IMG/VR virus record: IMGVR_UViG_3300046471_000252
Location: 1 to 46,273 of that record
Direction: 5' to 3' (one strand)
Length of the DNA: 46,273 bases
Source: a virus
Numbering within the stretch: the stretch's first letter is position 1; each line of letters opens with the position of its first letter. This document shows positions 31,833-38,068 of this stretch, in pieces. The notes beneath the pieces were generated by a model that did no database searches, was not told the origin of the DNA, and saw only the letters and a program-made list of their open reading frames with translations. Position numbers and translations under genes: made by a program.

Positions 31833-32681
31833 ATGGATATCTACGCGATTCGCAAACGCCAATTGGTCAATTTGATCGGCGATCAAAAAAAAGGCGCCTG
31901 CGCCGAGCGCTGGGGGATGGCGCCTGCGCACTTGAGCCAAATCCTTTCGGAAAAGACCGCCAAGAATTTGGGCGATGACGTAGCTCGCCGGATTGAGGTG
32001 GTTGAGAAGCTGCCTAGGGGATGGTTTGACTCTCTACCGACCGACGAAGAGTCGGTCGCTCCGGGTCCGAGAGAGATCATCACAGCGCCGGCCGCAGAAT
32101 CAAATTCATCGGCCGCAGACCAAGTAAAGCGAATGCTTGGAAAAGTGAAGGGACTTTCGATTGAGGCACGGGATCGAATTGTCGCCGCTGCCGAAGAACC
32201 TGACGATGGGCTGCCCAATCAACTCTCGGCGAGTATCGCAAGTCTACGCCCGACCAATGACGAGATCGTCATCCCTCAGTACGACATTCGAGCTGCAATG
32301 GGCCATGGCCAGGTTCCGCCTGACTACACGGAGGTTGTCCGAAATCTGGTGGTGCGCGAGGAAATCCTGCGCGAGAAGGGCATCACCTACACGTCGAAGA
32401 CATCTCTGGGGATGATCAACGGGTGGGGGCAGAGCATGGAAGGCACCATTAATGACAAGGACTTGGTCATAGTTGATAAGGGGGTGAGGGATTTCATCGG
32501 TGAAGGGATTTACGTTTTGACCTGGCATCACGAGCTTTATATCAAGCGGATAATGCGTCTCGACGAGGACCATTACCGGCTGATTTCTGACAACCCACAC
32601 TATGAAAACCAAACAGCCCGGATCGATGACGTAACCATTCATGCGAAAGTACTGCTGATCTGGAACGCCAGAAAGGCCTGA
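31833..32681 (+). CDS. cI: CI-like repressor (HTH plus S24 peptidase fold)
   Basis: A 282-residue repressor. The N-terminal HTH is ACAERWGMAPAHLSQILSEK; a linker follows; the C-terminal S24 domain has GQSMEGTINDKDLVIVD (Ser) and ELYIKRIMRLD (Lys). At the usual cleavage position the sequence is RAAMGHGQVP, not a plain Ala-Gly pair, so self-cleavage is uncertain. I chose the ATG at 31833, downstream of all three operators; a GTG at 31788 would extend the frame by 15 codons through O2 and O3. No Shine-Dalgarno is seen at 31833, so the message may be leaderless as in lambda. A bidirectional terminator follows. Confidence 0.88.
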   Translation: MDIYAIRKRQLVNLIGDQKKGACAERWGMAPAHLSQILSEKTAKNLGDDVARRIEVVEKLPRGWFDSLPTDEESVAPGPREIITAPAAESNSSAADQVKRMLGKVKGLSIEARDRIVAAAEEPDDGLPNQLSASIASLRPTNDEIVIPQYDIRAAMGHGQVPPDYTEVVRNLVVREEILREKGITYTSKTSLGMINGWGQSMEGTINDKDLVIVDKGVRDFIGEGIYVLTWHHELYIKRIMRLDEDHYRLISDNPHYENQTARIDDVTIHAKVLLIWNARKA

Positions 32682-32696
32682 TCGATCGAAACAAGT

Positions 32697-32725
32697 AAAA
32701 GCCCGCCACTTCAGCGGGCTTTTTT
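32697..32725. terminator. bidirectional terminator between cI and the DUF1654 gene
   Basis: A 10-bp stem AAAAGCCCGC / GCGGGCTTTT with a 7-base loop gives a T tract on both strands. It lies between two convergent genes. Confidence 0.88.
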
Positions 32726-32732
32726 GTGCCTG

Positions 32733-33053
32733 TCAGAAAGGCGCTAGCTCTTCCACCGCATCAAACTCTTCTTGAGCTTCTACACGCGGGTCTTCATCCG
32801 CAGGAGCTTCCCATCGAAGCGTAACCGATTCGTCCTCGTCGTTGAATGTCATCTCGATGCTATCCACCTCGCCGAGTGTCCCCATCACCTCTTCCCATTC
32901 CCTATCCCCATCGGTGTCGAGGCGATGAATCGTCGCCCACTTCCGATCCTGGGCAACTGGGTGATTGATCATGTTCGAAACTCTGAGGGTCAGGCGCTCC
33001 ACACCTGACATCTGCTTCGATTCTTGCGGTTTTTTCTTCTGCGGGTTCGCCAT
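32733..33053 (-). CDS. DUF1654-like protein under a LexA box
   Basis: A 106-residue protein. The central pattern SGVERLTLRVSNMINHPVAQ, then KWATIHRLDTDGDREWEEVM, then IEMTFNDEDESVTLRWEAP matches DUF1654 as I know it from Pseudomonas. The N terminus is basic and the C terminus acidic. GGAG lies seven bases before the ATG. Its promoter overlaps a CI operator, and a perfect LexA box lies over the transcription start region. Convergent with cI, it is a good candidate for an SOS-induced regulator such as an antirepressor, though no function has been shown here. Confidence 0.75.
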   Translation of the reverse strand: MANPQKKKPQESKQMSGVERLTLRVSNMINHPVAQDRKWATIHRLDTDGDREWEEVMGTLGEVDSIEMTFNDEDESVTLRWEAPADEDPRVEAQEEFDAVEELAPF

Positions 33054-33070
33054 CAGTCACTCCATGATTA

Positions 33071-33086
33071 CTGTATGCATGTACAG
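33071..33086. promoter_or_regulatory. LexA (SOS) box
   Basis: CTGT-ATGCATGT-ACAG matches the CTGT-N8-ACAG consensus perfectly, with TA in front as in strong sites. It lies between the -10 (33096-33101) and the start codon of the DUF1654 gene. Confidence 0.85.
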
Positions 33087-33095
33087 CGATTCAGA

Positions 33096-33125
33096 ATATT
33101 AGCTTGATGCTAATACCCGCGTAAA
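33096..33125 (-). promoter_or_regulatory. promoter of the DUF1654 gene
   Basis: On the minus strand -35 TTTACG (33120-33125), an 18-base spacer and -10 TAATAT (33096-33101). Operator O4 overlaps the -10 and the spacer, and the LexA box follows about ten bases downstream. Confidence 0.6.
33099..33113. promoter_or_regulatory. CI/Cro operator O4
   Basis: TTAGC-TTGAT-GCTAA: perfect copy of the operator, over the DUF1654 promoter. Confidence 0.75.
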
Positions 33126-33170
33126 GACCGACAGCTAATTACCTTTCACAACCTCCAACGCCAAAATAAT

Positions 33171-33185
33171 TTCACTCAAAGCTAA
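33171..33185. promoter_or_regulatory. degenerate operator-like site
   Basis: TTCAC-TCAAA-GCTAA: right half perfect, left half degenerate. It lies 20 bases before O5, in the same phase direction. Confidence 0.4.
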
Positions 33186-33190
33186 AATAT

Positions 33191-33205
33191 TTAGCTCGAA
33201 GCTAT
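33191..33205. promoter_or_regulatory. CI/Cro operator O5
   Basis: TTAGC-TCGAA-GCTAT: one mismatch from the perfect repeat, abutting the -35 of the rightward promoter. Confidence 0.68.
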
Positions 33206-33233
33206 TGACTGATCTTTAGCTCATGGCTAAATT
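33205..33233 (+). promoter_or_regulatory. rightward early promoter (PL-like)
   Basis: -35 TTGACT (33205-33210), a 17-base spacer and -10 TAAATT (33228-33233). O6 fills the end of the spacer and O5 abuts the -35. It would start the long plus-strand operon that runs to the integrase. Confidence 0.72.
33216..33230. promoter_or_regulatory. CI/Cro operator O6
   Basis: TTAGC-TCATG-GCTAA: perfect operator within the spacer and -10 of the rightward promoter, the mirror image of O1 at the cro promoter. Confidence 0.78.
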
Positions 33234-33278
33234 TACCTCAACGCCGAGAAACATAGCGCCAGAGCAAAACCCGCTCGC

Positions 33279-33290
33279 CGCTCTTTAACA
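33279..33290 (+). promoter_or_regulatory. boxA-like antitermination site
   Basis: CGCTCTTTAACA, about 40-45 bases after the predicted transcription start. It differs by one base from the rrn boxA TGCTCTTTAACA. It should load Nus factors on the rightward transcript. Confidence 0.75.
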
Positions 33291-33479
33291 ATCAGCGAGA
33301 CAAACAACAGACCGCATTGCCTCTACCGGCGACCGGCGAACAGACAGGCCCGAAAGCCTGCCAACGACAGGAGAACCCTGTACGGCTGATCGATGGTGAA
33401 ACGCCATAACCGTGTGAATGACCCGGCAAGCAATGCGCCCCGCCCCTCCGGCGGTAATAGGACGGACAGTTTCACTGAT

Positions 33480-33499
33480 GCACCTGGTTCTCCGGGTGC
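33480..33499 (+). repeat. intergenic hairpin element, copy 1
   Basis: An 8-bp stem GCACCTGG / CCGGGTGC with a TTCT loop is followed by the tract GCATTGGGAAATCA (its GC is shared with the stem) and then the Shine-Dalgarno of the LuxR-type gene. The same design precedes the next genes. Confidence 0.6.
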
Positions 33500-33528
33500 A
33501 TTGGGAAATCAACCGAGAGGTACACAGC

Positions 33529-33834
33529 ATGGAATCAACAATCAAAAGCGGCACATGGATCGGCCATCTCGGCCGAGGCCTTGCCCGTCGAGAGCTTCAG
33601 TTTCTGCTTTCAGTTGCCCAGGGATTGACCGCCAAACAGATCGCCAGGGCGTTCGATGTTGAACCTGGGACAGTGGTCAAGCGGATATCCAACGCAATGT
33701 TCAAGCTGGGTGTTCACCGCCAAACCGCACTGGTCGCCGAGGCGATGCGCCGAGAAATAATCGTTGGACTGGCTGACTGCCCAAATCCTCAAGGCCCAGC
33801 TGGGGAATCTACTGATGGTGTTTTTATCGCGTAA
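33529..33834 (+). CDS. LuxR-type HTH regulator, small
   Basis: A 101-residue protein. LARRELQFLLSVAQGLTAKQ, IARAFDVEPGTVVKRISNAM, FKLGVHRQTALVAEAMRRE is a GerE/LuxR C-terminal DNA-binding domain on its own, without a sensor domain. I chose the ATG at 33529 because GAGAGG lies eight bases upstream. First gene of the rightward operon, it is in the place where lambda has N, but the sequence is a DNA-binding regulator and not an Arg-rich peptide. It may regulate phage or host promoters. Confidence 0.78.
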   Translation: MESTIKSGTWIGHLGRGLARRELQFLLSVAQGLTAKQIARAFDVEPGTVVKRISNAMFKLGVHRQTALVAEAMRREIIVGLADCPNPQGPAGESTDGVFIA

Positions 33835-33856
33835 ACGACGGCAAAGCATCACTGCT

Positions 33857-33876
33857 GCACCTTGGCGACAGGGTGC
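33857..33876 (+). repeat. intergenic hairpin element, copy 2
   Basis: An 8-bp stem GCACCTTG / CAGGGTGC with a GCGA tetraloop, followed by ATCGGGATGTCA and the AGAGG of the TAXI-like gene. Confidence 0.6.
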
Positions 33877-33908
33877 ATCGGGATGTCACCCAACCCAGAG
33901 GAACACCC

Positions 33909-34799
33909 ATGAAATCGAAAGCGTTATTGCTGGCTGTGCTGCTGAGTGTTTCAGCGATCGCCAGCGCGGCACCGCCTCCCCTGCGCTTCTGCTCCGGTGG
34001 TGAAGGCGGCTTTTACGAAAGCCTGGCCACCAGCATCGGCAACACCATCGCCAAGCAGCACGGTGGCGAGGTGAAGGTGATCAACACCGGCGGCTCGGTT
34101 GAGAATGCCGAGAAGCTGAAGGACGGGGCCTGCGACATTGCGGTCATCCAGAACGACGCGGTGATCAGTTTGCCGATGCCGGCCGACCTCAAGGTCAGCG
34201 ATGCACACCAGGAGGTCATCTACTGGCTACACGGTAAGTCCGGTGTCGATGACTTCGGCAAGATGGAAAAAGACAGTGTGGCGGCGAAGTACGCCTTCGC
34301 TGCAGTGTCGGGATCCGGGGCATTGGTCACGGTCCGCAACTGGATCAAGACCGACAAGGATTACGAAGGCGCGCGCATCGTCGAGTTTGACGACTGGTAC
34401 AGCGCGGCCGAAGCCGTCGCACAGGGCTATGTCACGAAGGCCGGTGTGCGCATTGAGATCGCCGGCATGTTGTACATCGGTCGCGCCGGGAAGATCCCGA
34501 ACGACATCACCGCCGACTTCAGCAAGCAGATTCTCATCGGCGAGGTTAACGATAGTTCGTTCGAAGACGCCAAGGACGCCAACAACAACCCTCTTTACAC
34601 CCACTGCGTTGTCGACAAGGAAGGCCAAAGCGGAAGCGGCCTGGACACTTCGACGATGGGCAAGCCTGACACCTACTGCCTGCGCGCTCAGATCGTGTTC
34701 AACAACGACTACCTGAAAAGCACGGAGCCAGACGAAGCGAAGAAGGTCCGCCGCGCTGTGGATAAGGGCATCAACAGCGTAGTGAAGGTGGTTCGGTGA
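33909..34799 (+). CDS. secreted TAXI-like periplasmic binding protein
   Basis: A 296-residue protein. Residues 1-20 are a clear Sec signal peptide (MKSKALLLAVLLSVSAIASA). The mature part starts with RFCSGGEGGFYESLATSIGN, then VKVINTGGSVENAEKLKDGA and CDIAVIQNDAV, the signature order of TAXI-type TRAP solute receptors. No TRAP membrane subunits are nearby. AGAGG lies seven bases before the ATG at 33909. Expression from the CI-controlled operon suggests early lytic expression unless a local promoter exists. It could bind a ligand or a cell-envelope partner; the phage function is unknown. Confidence 0.75.
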   Translation: MKSKALLLAVLLSVSAIASAAPPPLRFCSGGEGGFYESLATSIGNTIAKQHGGEVKVINTGGSVENAEKLKDGACDIAVIQNDAVISLPMPADLKVSDAHQEVIYWLHGKSGVDDFGKMEKDSVAAKYAFAAVSGSGALVTVRNWIKTDKDYEGARIVEFDDWYSAAEAVAQGYVTKAGVRIEIAGMLYIGRAGKIPNDITADFSKQILIGEVNDSSFEDAKDANNNPLYTHCVVDKEGQSGSGLDTSTMGKPDTYCLRAQIVFNNDYLKSTEPDEAKKVRRAVDKGINSVVKVVR

Positions 34800-34945
34800 T
34801 CAGTCGCTTGCTCACCGCAATGCTGCTAGGCCTTGGCCTGCTTGTGGGAGCGAGCTTTCTTCACATCATCTCCGTCGCATACCTAGCCGGCGTTGCCTCC
34901 GGCCTCGCCCTGGGCATGGTGATGTGGTTTCGCTTCGCTCGATAG
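34796..34945 (+). CDS. 49-residue membrane protein
   Basis: A GTG start at 34796 overlaps the stop of the TAXI-like gene (GTGA). The product is nearly all hydrophobic: segments at about residues 4-20 (RLLTAMLLGLGLLVGAS) and 22-44 (IISVAYLAGVASGLALGMVM), ending in the basic WFRFAR. It is likely a two-helix inner-membrane peptide. Coupling to the secreted protein suggests they work together. Confidence 0.62.
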   Translation: MISRLLTAMLLGLGLLVGASFLHIISVAYLAGVASGLALGMVMWFRFAR

Positions 34946-34954
34946 CATCACTTC

Positions 34955-34975
34955 TGCCCATTCACTGAGTGGGCA
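34955..34975 (+). repeat. intergenic hairpin element, copy 3
   Basis: An 8-bp stem TGCCCATT / AGTGGGCA (one wobble), 5-base loop, followed by GCGGGATGACA and the CGGAG ribosome site of the next gene. Confidence 0.6.
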
Positions 34976-35000
34976 GCGGGATGACAACCGGAGCATGACA

Positions 35001-35303
35001 ATGAACAAAGAACAGGTTTACGACGATGAGATCAGCCCACTCATGCAGCAGATCATCGCCATCAGCAGGGAGCACGGTATCGCGATGATGGCGAGCTTCG
35101 ACATTGCTCACGATGGTGAGGGGCCAAATGGTGAGGACTGTTCGGCCCTGGTGTGCAGCACTCTGCTGCCCGATGGCGACGACAAACACAACCAACGGTT
35201 TGTGGATGCCAATTCGCTGATTCGAGGTGCTGGCCGACCATCTCCGATGATGATCACTACCACGCACGGCGACGGGTCCAAGACCATGACCGCAGTGATT
35301 TGA
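35001..35303 (+). CDS. small acidic protein of unknown function
   Basis: A 100-residue protein: MNKEQVYDDEISPLMQQIIA, then HGIAMMASFDIAHDG, then CSTLLPDGDDKHNQRFVDAN. The C-terminal half ends in PMMITTTHGDGSKTMTAVI. I chose the ATG at 35001, which has GGAG seven bases upstream; an ATG two codons earlier is too close to it. It looks like a compact alpha/beta protein present in phage early regions; function unknown. Confidence 0.62.
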   Translation: MNKEQVYDDEISPLMQQIIAISREHGIAMMASFDIAHDGEGPNGEDCSALVCSTLLPDGDDKHNQRFVDANSLIRGAGRPSPMMITTTHGDGSKTMTAVI

Positions 35304-35344
35304 GACAACCAGCGCCACGTCAGCCTGACGATAACTGCCCGATC

Positions 35345-35380
35345 ACCTCGCAAGAGGCTGCATCGGAATGTCGGCGGGTC
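35345..35380 (+). repeat. intergenic hairpin element, copy 4 (shorter stem)
   Basis: A 4-bp stem CCTC / GAGG with a GCAA tetraloop, then CTGCATCGGAATGTCGGCGG, which repeats the conserved flank of copies 1-3, before a small frame starting at 35381. Confidence 0.5.
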
Positions 35381-35500
35381 ATGAAAAAAGCATCTCCAGA
35401 GCAATCAGATTGTGGCGAATACCCGGACGTCGATTGCAGAAAATGGTGTGGACCGACATTCCAATGCAGCTTCGATAGGTGGCCACTGCCTTCCCAGTGA
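35381..35500 (+). CDS. possible Cys-rich 39-residue peptide
   Basis: A short frame, MKKASPEQSDCGEYPDVDC, then RKWCGPTFQCSFDRWPLPSQ, with four Cys in 20 residues. It starts directly after a copy of the hairpin element, which precedes genuine genes elsewhere, but the ribosome site (GGCGGG) is weak. It could be a small zinc or disulfide peptide. Confidence 0.38.
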   Translation: MKKASPEQSDCGEYPDVDCRKWCGPTFQCSFDRWPLPSQ

Positions 35501-35522
35501 GCGAGTAACAGGAGTCGTCACC

Positions 35523-35672
35523 ATGAAATAGATCACCGATCCCCCGGCGTGGCGCAGTAAGCCTGAAGGCTGCGCCCTCCACCCTGGCAGGCAGCGGACA
35601 TCTGTGCCGTCGGTGTCACCGCGCACCATCCGGACAACCGGTAGGCCACCCCAAGTTCAAGGTCACCGCTGA
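35523..35672 (+). pseudogene. 49-codon frame interrupted by an amber codon
   Basis: A strong AGGAG lies eight bases before an ATG, but the frame stops at codon 3 (ATG AAA TAG). Past the TAG it stays open for 46 codons (ITDPPAWRSKPEGCALHPGR and onward) to TGA at 35670. This suggests a small gene cut by a point mutation, or a leader peptide of two codons with a regulatory role. Confidence 0.35.
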
Positions 35673-35819
35673 TGATTCAAACCCAGGCCGTCGCCAGTAG
35701 CGGGCCTGGGCATCCTCCCTTTGTCGATATTCGCCAGCACCCTCCCCCCGCGCCCACCGGCCCAAGCGGGTAGCCAGGGTGTTGCCGAATATCCGCAAAC
35801 CCACACCGAGGGATCAGCC

Positions 35820-36092
35820 ATGCATCCATCATTTCAAGAGCGCATCGACGAACTCGGTGTGCTGCTACAACAAACGAATGCCGCGCGCGCCGCGTTCTTC
35901 GGCCGCATTGATCGGCCGATGCCACCAAAACCGGTGCGCTTTCAGGTAACTGGCGAAAGCGTCGGCATGTTCCAGATCGTCGACCTCATCACCGGCAAGA
36001 CCCGCGCCTTCCGCCAGGACTATAAGGCCGCTCACGACCTCGCAATGCAGTTCGAAGCAAAGGCCAACCGCCTGCCGGGAGGTGCTCAGTGA
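35820..36092 (+). CDS. small phage protein of unknown function
   Basis: A 90-residue protein: MHPSFQERIDELGVLLQQTN, then PVRFQVTGESVGMFQIVDLI, then TGKTRAFRQDYKAAHDLAMQ. An N-terminal helix is followed by a beta-hairpin and a C-terminal helix. GAGGG lies nine bases before the ATG at 35820. About 140 bases of structured non-coding DNA (for example CCCAGGC / GCCTGGG, 35682-35710) precede it. Family unknown to me. Confidence 0.65.
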   Translation: MHPSFQERIDELGVLLQQTNAARAAFFGRIDRPMPPKPVRFQVTGESVGMFQIVDLITGKTRAFRQDYKAAHDLAMQFEAKANRLPGGAQ

Positions 36093-36322
36093 TCGGCGAA
36101 CCGATGCCCAATCCGAAAGACTCGCTCATCGCGAACCTCAATCGGCAGATGGATAAGTTCTTCGGCAACGGAGGCAATGCTGAACCGGCTGCCGCCTTCA
36201 AACCTGAGCCCCGCCCACCCCGCTCGGACAAGATCGATCCCGACACCGTCCTGAAGCGCCGGCGCCCTTCCCCATCCCACGCAGAGCGGATCGCACTGAG
36301 GCGTATCACGGAGTCTCTATGA
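36089..36322 (+). CDS. small basic protein of unknown function
   Basis: A 77-residue protein, reading MIGEPMPNPKDSLIANLNRQ, MDKFFGNGGNAEP, then a P/R-rich stretch PEPRPPRSDKIDPDTVLKRR. The GTG at 36089 has GGGAGG eight bases upstream and overlaps the previous stop (GTGA). It is basic and likely disordered in the middle. It is coupled on both sides, so a role with its neighbours is likely. Confidence 0.6.
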   Translation: MIGEPMPNPKDSLIANLNRQMDKFFGNGGNAEPAAAFKPEPRPPRSDKIDPDTVLKRRRPSPSHAERIALRRITESL

Positions 36323-36780
36323 GCAAACGCAAGCCCAACAACATGCGCGCTCGGGTCGAGCGCTCGTGTCGGGCACTGCTCAGCACCAATCACGTCGCGG
36401 TGGTGAACATCGATCCAAGCGGCCGCCAGGGCATGATCAACTGGAAGAACTGCAAAAACATACCGTCCGGCCAACGCCTCGCCGACGCGGTCTGCGACTT
36501 CCCGCACCGCTGGACAATCTATGTCAGCGTCCAGTGCCGCGATCAGCGCGGGCACCGATACACCAAGTCGGTAGAAGTCGCGCCCCTGGGCAACTACTTG
36601 GCCGCGCACATCGAAGACGTGATCGAGGAAACCTACAAAGACCTGGTCGCCGAGAGCAATCCGAATCATCGGGTCGCATCGGGCTGGATTGCCATCCCGG
36701 CCGAGGTATCGCTTACGGAAGAACAGGCCGCCCGGGTGTTCGACGCCGTGGGTGCCTGGAATCAGCAGAGAGCCGCATGA
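36319..36780 (+). CDS. phage protein of unknown function
   Basis: A 153-residue protein. MSKRKPNNMRARVERSCRAL is a basic helical start, then NHVAVVNIDPSGRQGMINWK, FPHRWTIYVSVQCRDQRGHR and the C-terminal ASGWIAIPAEVSLTEEQAAR, VFDAVGAW. Strand-rich middle, helical end. It overlaps neighbours by ATGA junctions at both ends. Function unknown. Confidence 0.65.
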   Translation: MSKRKPNNMRARVERSCRALLSTNHVAVVNIDPSGRQGMINWKNCKNIPSGQRLADAVCDFPHRWTIYVSVQCRDQRGHRYTKSVEVAPLGNYLAAHIEDVIEETYKDLVAESNPNHRVASGWIAIPAEVSLTEEQAARVFDAVGAWNQQRAA

Positions 36781-36914
36781 GACGTATCAACCACCAGGTG
36801 CGCCAGCGCCTTCGCCAGTCGCAATTCAACCTTCCCCCCAGCGGCCTGTTGGCCATCCCGGAGAAACAGCAATGCCAACCCCAACCGATACCGCCGAGTT
36901 CCTCGAAGAGCTGA
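36777..36914 (+). CDS. 45-residue basic peptide
   Basis: A short frame starting in an ATGA overlap: MRRINHQVRQRLRQSQFNLP, PSGLLAIPEKQQ, then a Q/P/S-rich tail. Its last 43 bases overlap the next gene in another frame. The strongly basic first 14 residues could bind nucleic acid. The perfect coupling supports translation, although conservation cannot be judged here. Confidence 0.45.
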   Translation: MRRINHQVRQRLRQSQFNLPPSGLLAIPEKQQCQPQPIPPSSSKS

Positions 36915-37219
36915 ACGGCGGCGCATTTGCCAGCCAGATCGGCCACGCCCTCTCTGAAGTAGCCGCGGGGGTAGTTGACCACGGCAAAGTAGGAAAGCTG
37001 GTCATCACCTTGGACTTCAGCCAGATCGGCGAGTCGAGTCAGGTGAAGATCAAGCACAAACTCGACTACAAGGTGCCGACCAAGCGCGGCACCCGCAGCG
37101 AGAACACCAGTCTCGACACGCCGATGCACGTCGGCAGCGGCGGCAAGATCTCGCTGTTCGCCGAGAAGCACGACCAAATGTTCACCCGGGATGAGGCGCC
37201 AATCCCGCGCCGTACTTGA
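36872..37219 (+). CDS. small protein preceding the DUF2303 gene
   Basis: A 115-residue protein: TAEFLEELNGGAFASQIGHA, LSEVAAGVVDHGKVGKLVIT, LDFSQIGESSQVKIKHKLDY. This helix-strand plan is found just before YfdQ-type genes in Pseudomonas phages. GGAG lies eight bases before the ATG at 36872. It may be a partner of the DUF2303 protein; the function of both is unknown. Confidence 0.68.
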   Translation: MPTPTDTAEFLEELNGGAFASQIGHALSEVAAGVVDHGKVGKLVITLDFSQIGESSQVKIKHKLDYKVPTKRGTRSENTSLDTPMHVGSGGKISLFAEKHDQMFTRDEAPIPRRT

Positions 37220-37252
37220 TCCCCCTCCACCTTCCCAATAGAGACCAGAAAT

Positions 37253-38068
37253 ATGCCCCTCACGAAAGAAGCAATACAACTCATCACCGACACCGCGCTC
37301 GAAGCCAACGGCAAGAAACTGGACACCTTGATCCCCACCGTGGTCCTGCCGGAAGACTCGAGAGTCATCAACCTGGAGCAATTCCAAGCTGGCCGCAGCC
37401 GCTTCCGCGGCGCCTACACAACTCACTCGCTGGCTGACTTCAGCACTTACGTGGCTGACCGTGCTGCACCGGGCGCCCGAGGCTTCATCAACCAGGATGA
37501 AATGAGCTGTGTGCTGCTGTTCAACCTGGGCACCGTCGCCGAGCCAGGCCATGCGGATGACCGAGCAGTTCTGAAACTGAAGGCAACCGCCGGTTACACC
37601 GCCGCCCAAGCAATCGGCGGGCGAGGCATCAGCCAAAAGGATTTGAGCGATTGGATCGAAGACTGGCACCAGTACCTGACGCCGGTTGACGATGAAGGCA
37701 ACGCAATCCCGGTGGCCAAGGCCATCGCCGCTGTTCGAACGATCACTATCAAGGCCACCAGCGAATCGGAAACTACGGTGGGCGACACCAGCGCCAGCCG
37801 CAGCGCCATGGACCAGATCGAGGCACGCAGTAAAGAAACCCTGCCGGTCGCCCTGCAATTCCGCACGATCCCGTTCGAAGGCCTGACCGAACAGCAAATA
37901 ACGCTGCGTCTGTCGGTCATCACCAGCGGTGCACAACCAGTGCTGAAACTGCGCTGGGTCGGGGAAGAAGTTCAGCGCGAGGATATTGCGCAGGAATTCA
38001 AAGCCGTGCTGCAGCGGAATATCGGCGATGCCGCCACGTTGTCACTGGGCGCATTCGATCCGAAGTAA
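37253..38068 (+). CDS. DUF2303 (YfdQ-like) protein
   Basis: A 271-residue protein of the DUF2303 family, named from E. coli prophage YfdQ. Hallmarks are VVLPEDSRVINLEQFQAGRS, RFRGAYTTHSLADFSTYVAD, CVLLFNLGTVAEPGHADDRA, LSDWIEDWHQYLTPVDDEGN, and VALQFRTIPFEGLTEQQI. These proteins are common in early operons near recombination genes, without known function. A long hairpin follows its stop codon. Confidence 0.88.
   Translation: MPLTKEAIQLITDTALEANGKKLDTLIPTVVLPEDSRVINLEQFQAGRSRFRGAYTTHSLADFSTYVADRAAPGARGFINQDEMSCVLLFNLGTVAEPGHADDRAVLKLKATAGYTAAQAIGGRGISQKDLSDWIEDWHQYLTPVDDEGNAIPVAKAIAAVRTITIKATSESETTVGDTSASRSAMDQIEARSKETLPVALQFRTIPFEGLTEQQITLRLSVITSGAQPVLKLRWVGEEVQREDIAQEFKAVLQRNIGDAATLSLGAFDPK

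Larger units (their letters stand above)
33234..33528 (+). promoter_or_regulatory. structured leader of the rightward operon with boxA
   Basis: This stretch of about 295 bases has no convincing gene. It contains CGCTCTTTAACA at 33279-33290, which matches the rRNA-operon and lambda boxA antitermination element. Hairpins follow: CAGGC-CCGAAA-GCCTG (33345-33360, boxB-like), ACAGG-AGAAC-CCTGT (near 33367-33381) and an 8-bp stem at 33480-33499. A frame from 33393 with a basic start (MVKRHNRVND) is open but lacks a good ribosome site. Confidence 0.65.

Noticed and set aside
33393-33662. 89-codon frame with a basic start (MVKRHNRV) as an N-like antiterminator
   Set aside because: No good ribosome site, long overlap with the LuxR-type gene and low-quality composition after residue 40; kept only as a remark in the leader.
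36713-37936. 407-codon minus-strand frame opposite the DUF2303 region
   Set aside because: It mirrors the well-supported plus-strand genes codon for codon in a GC-rich region and has no operon context.
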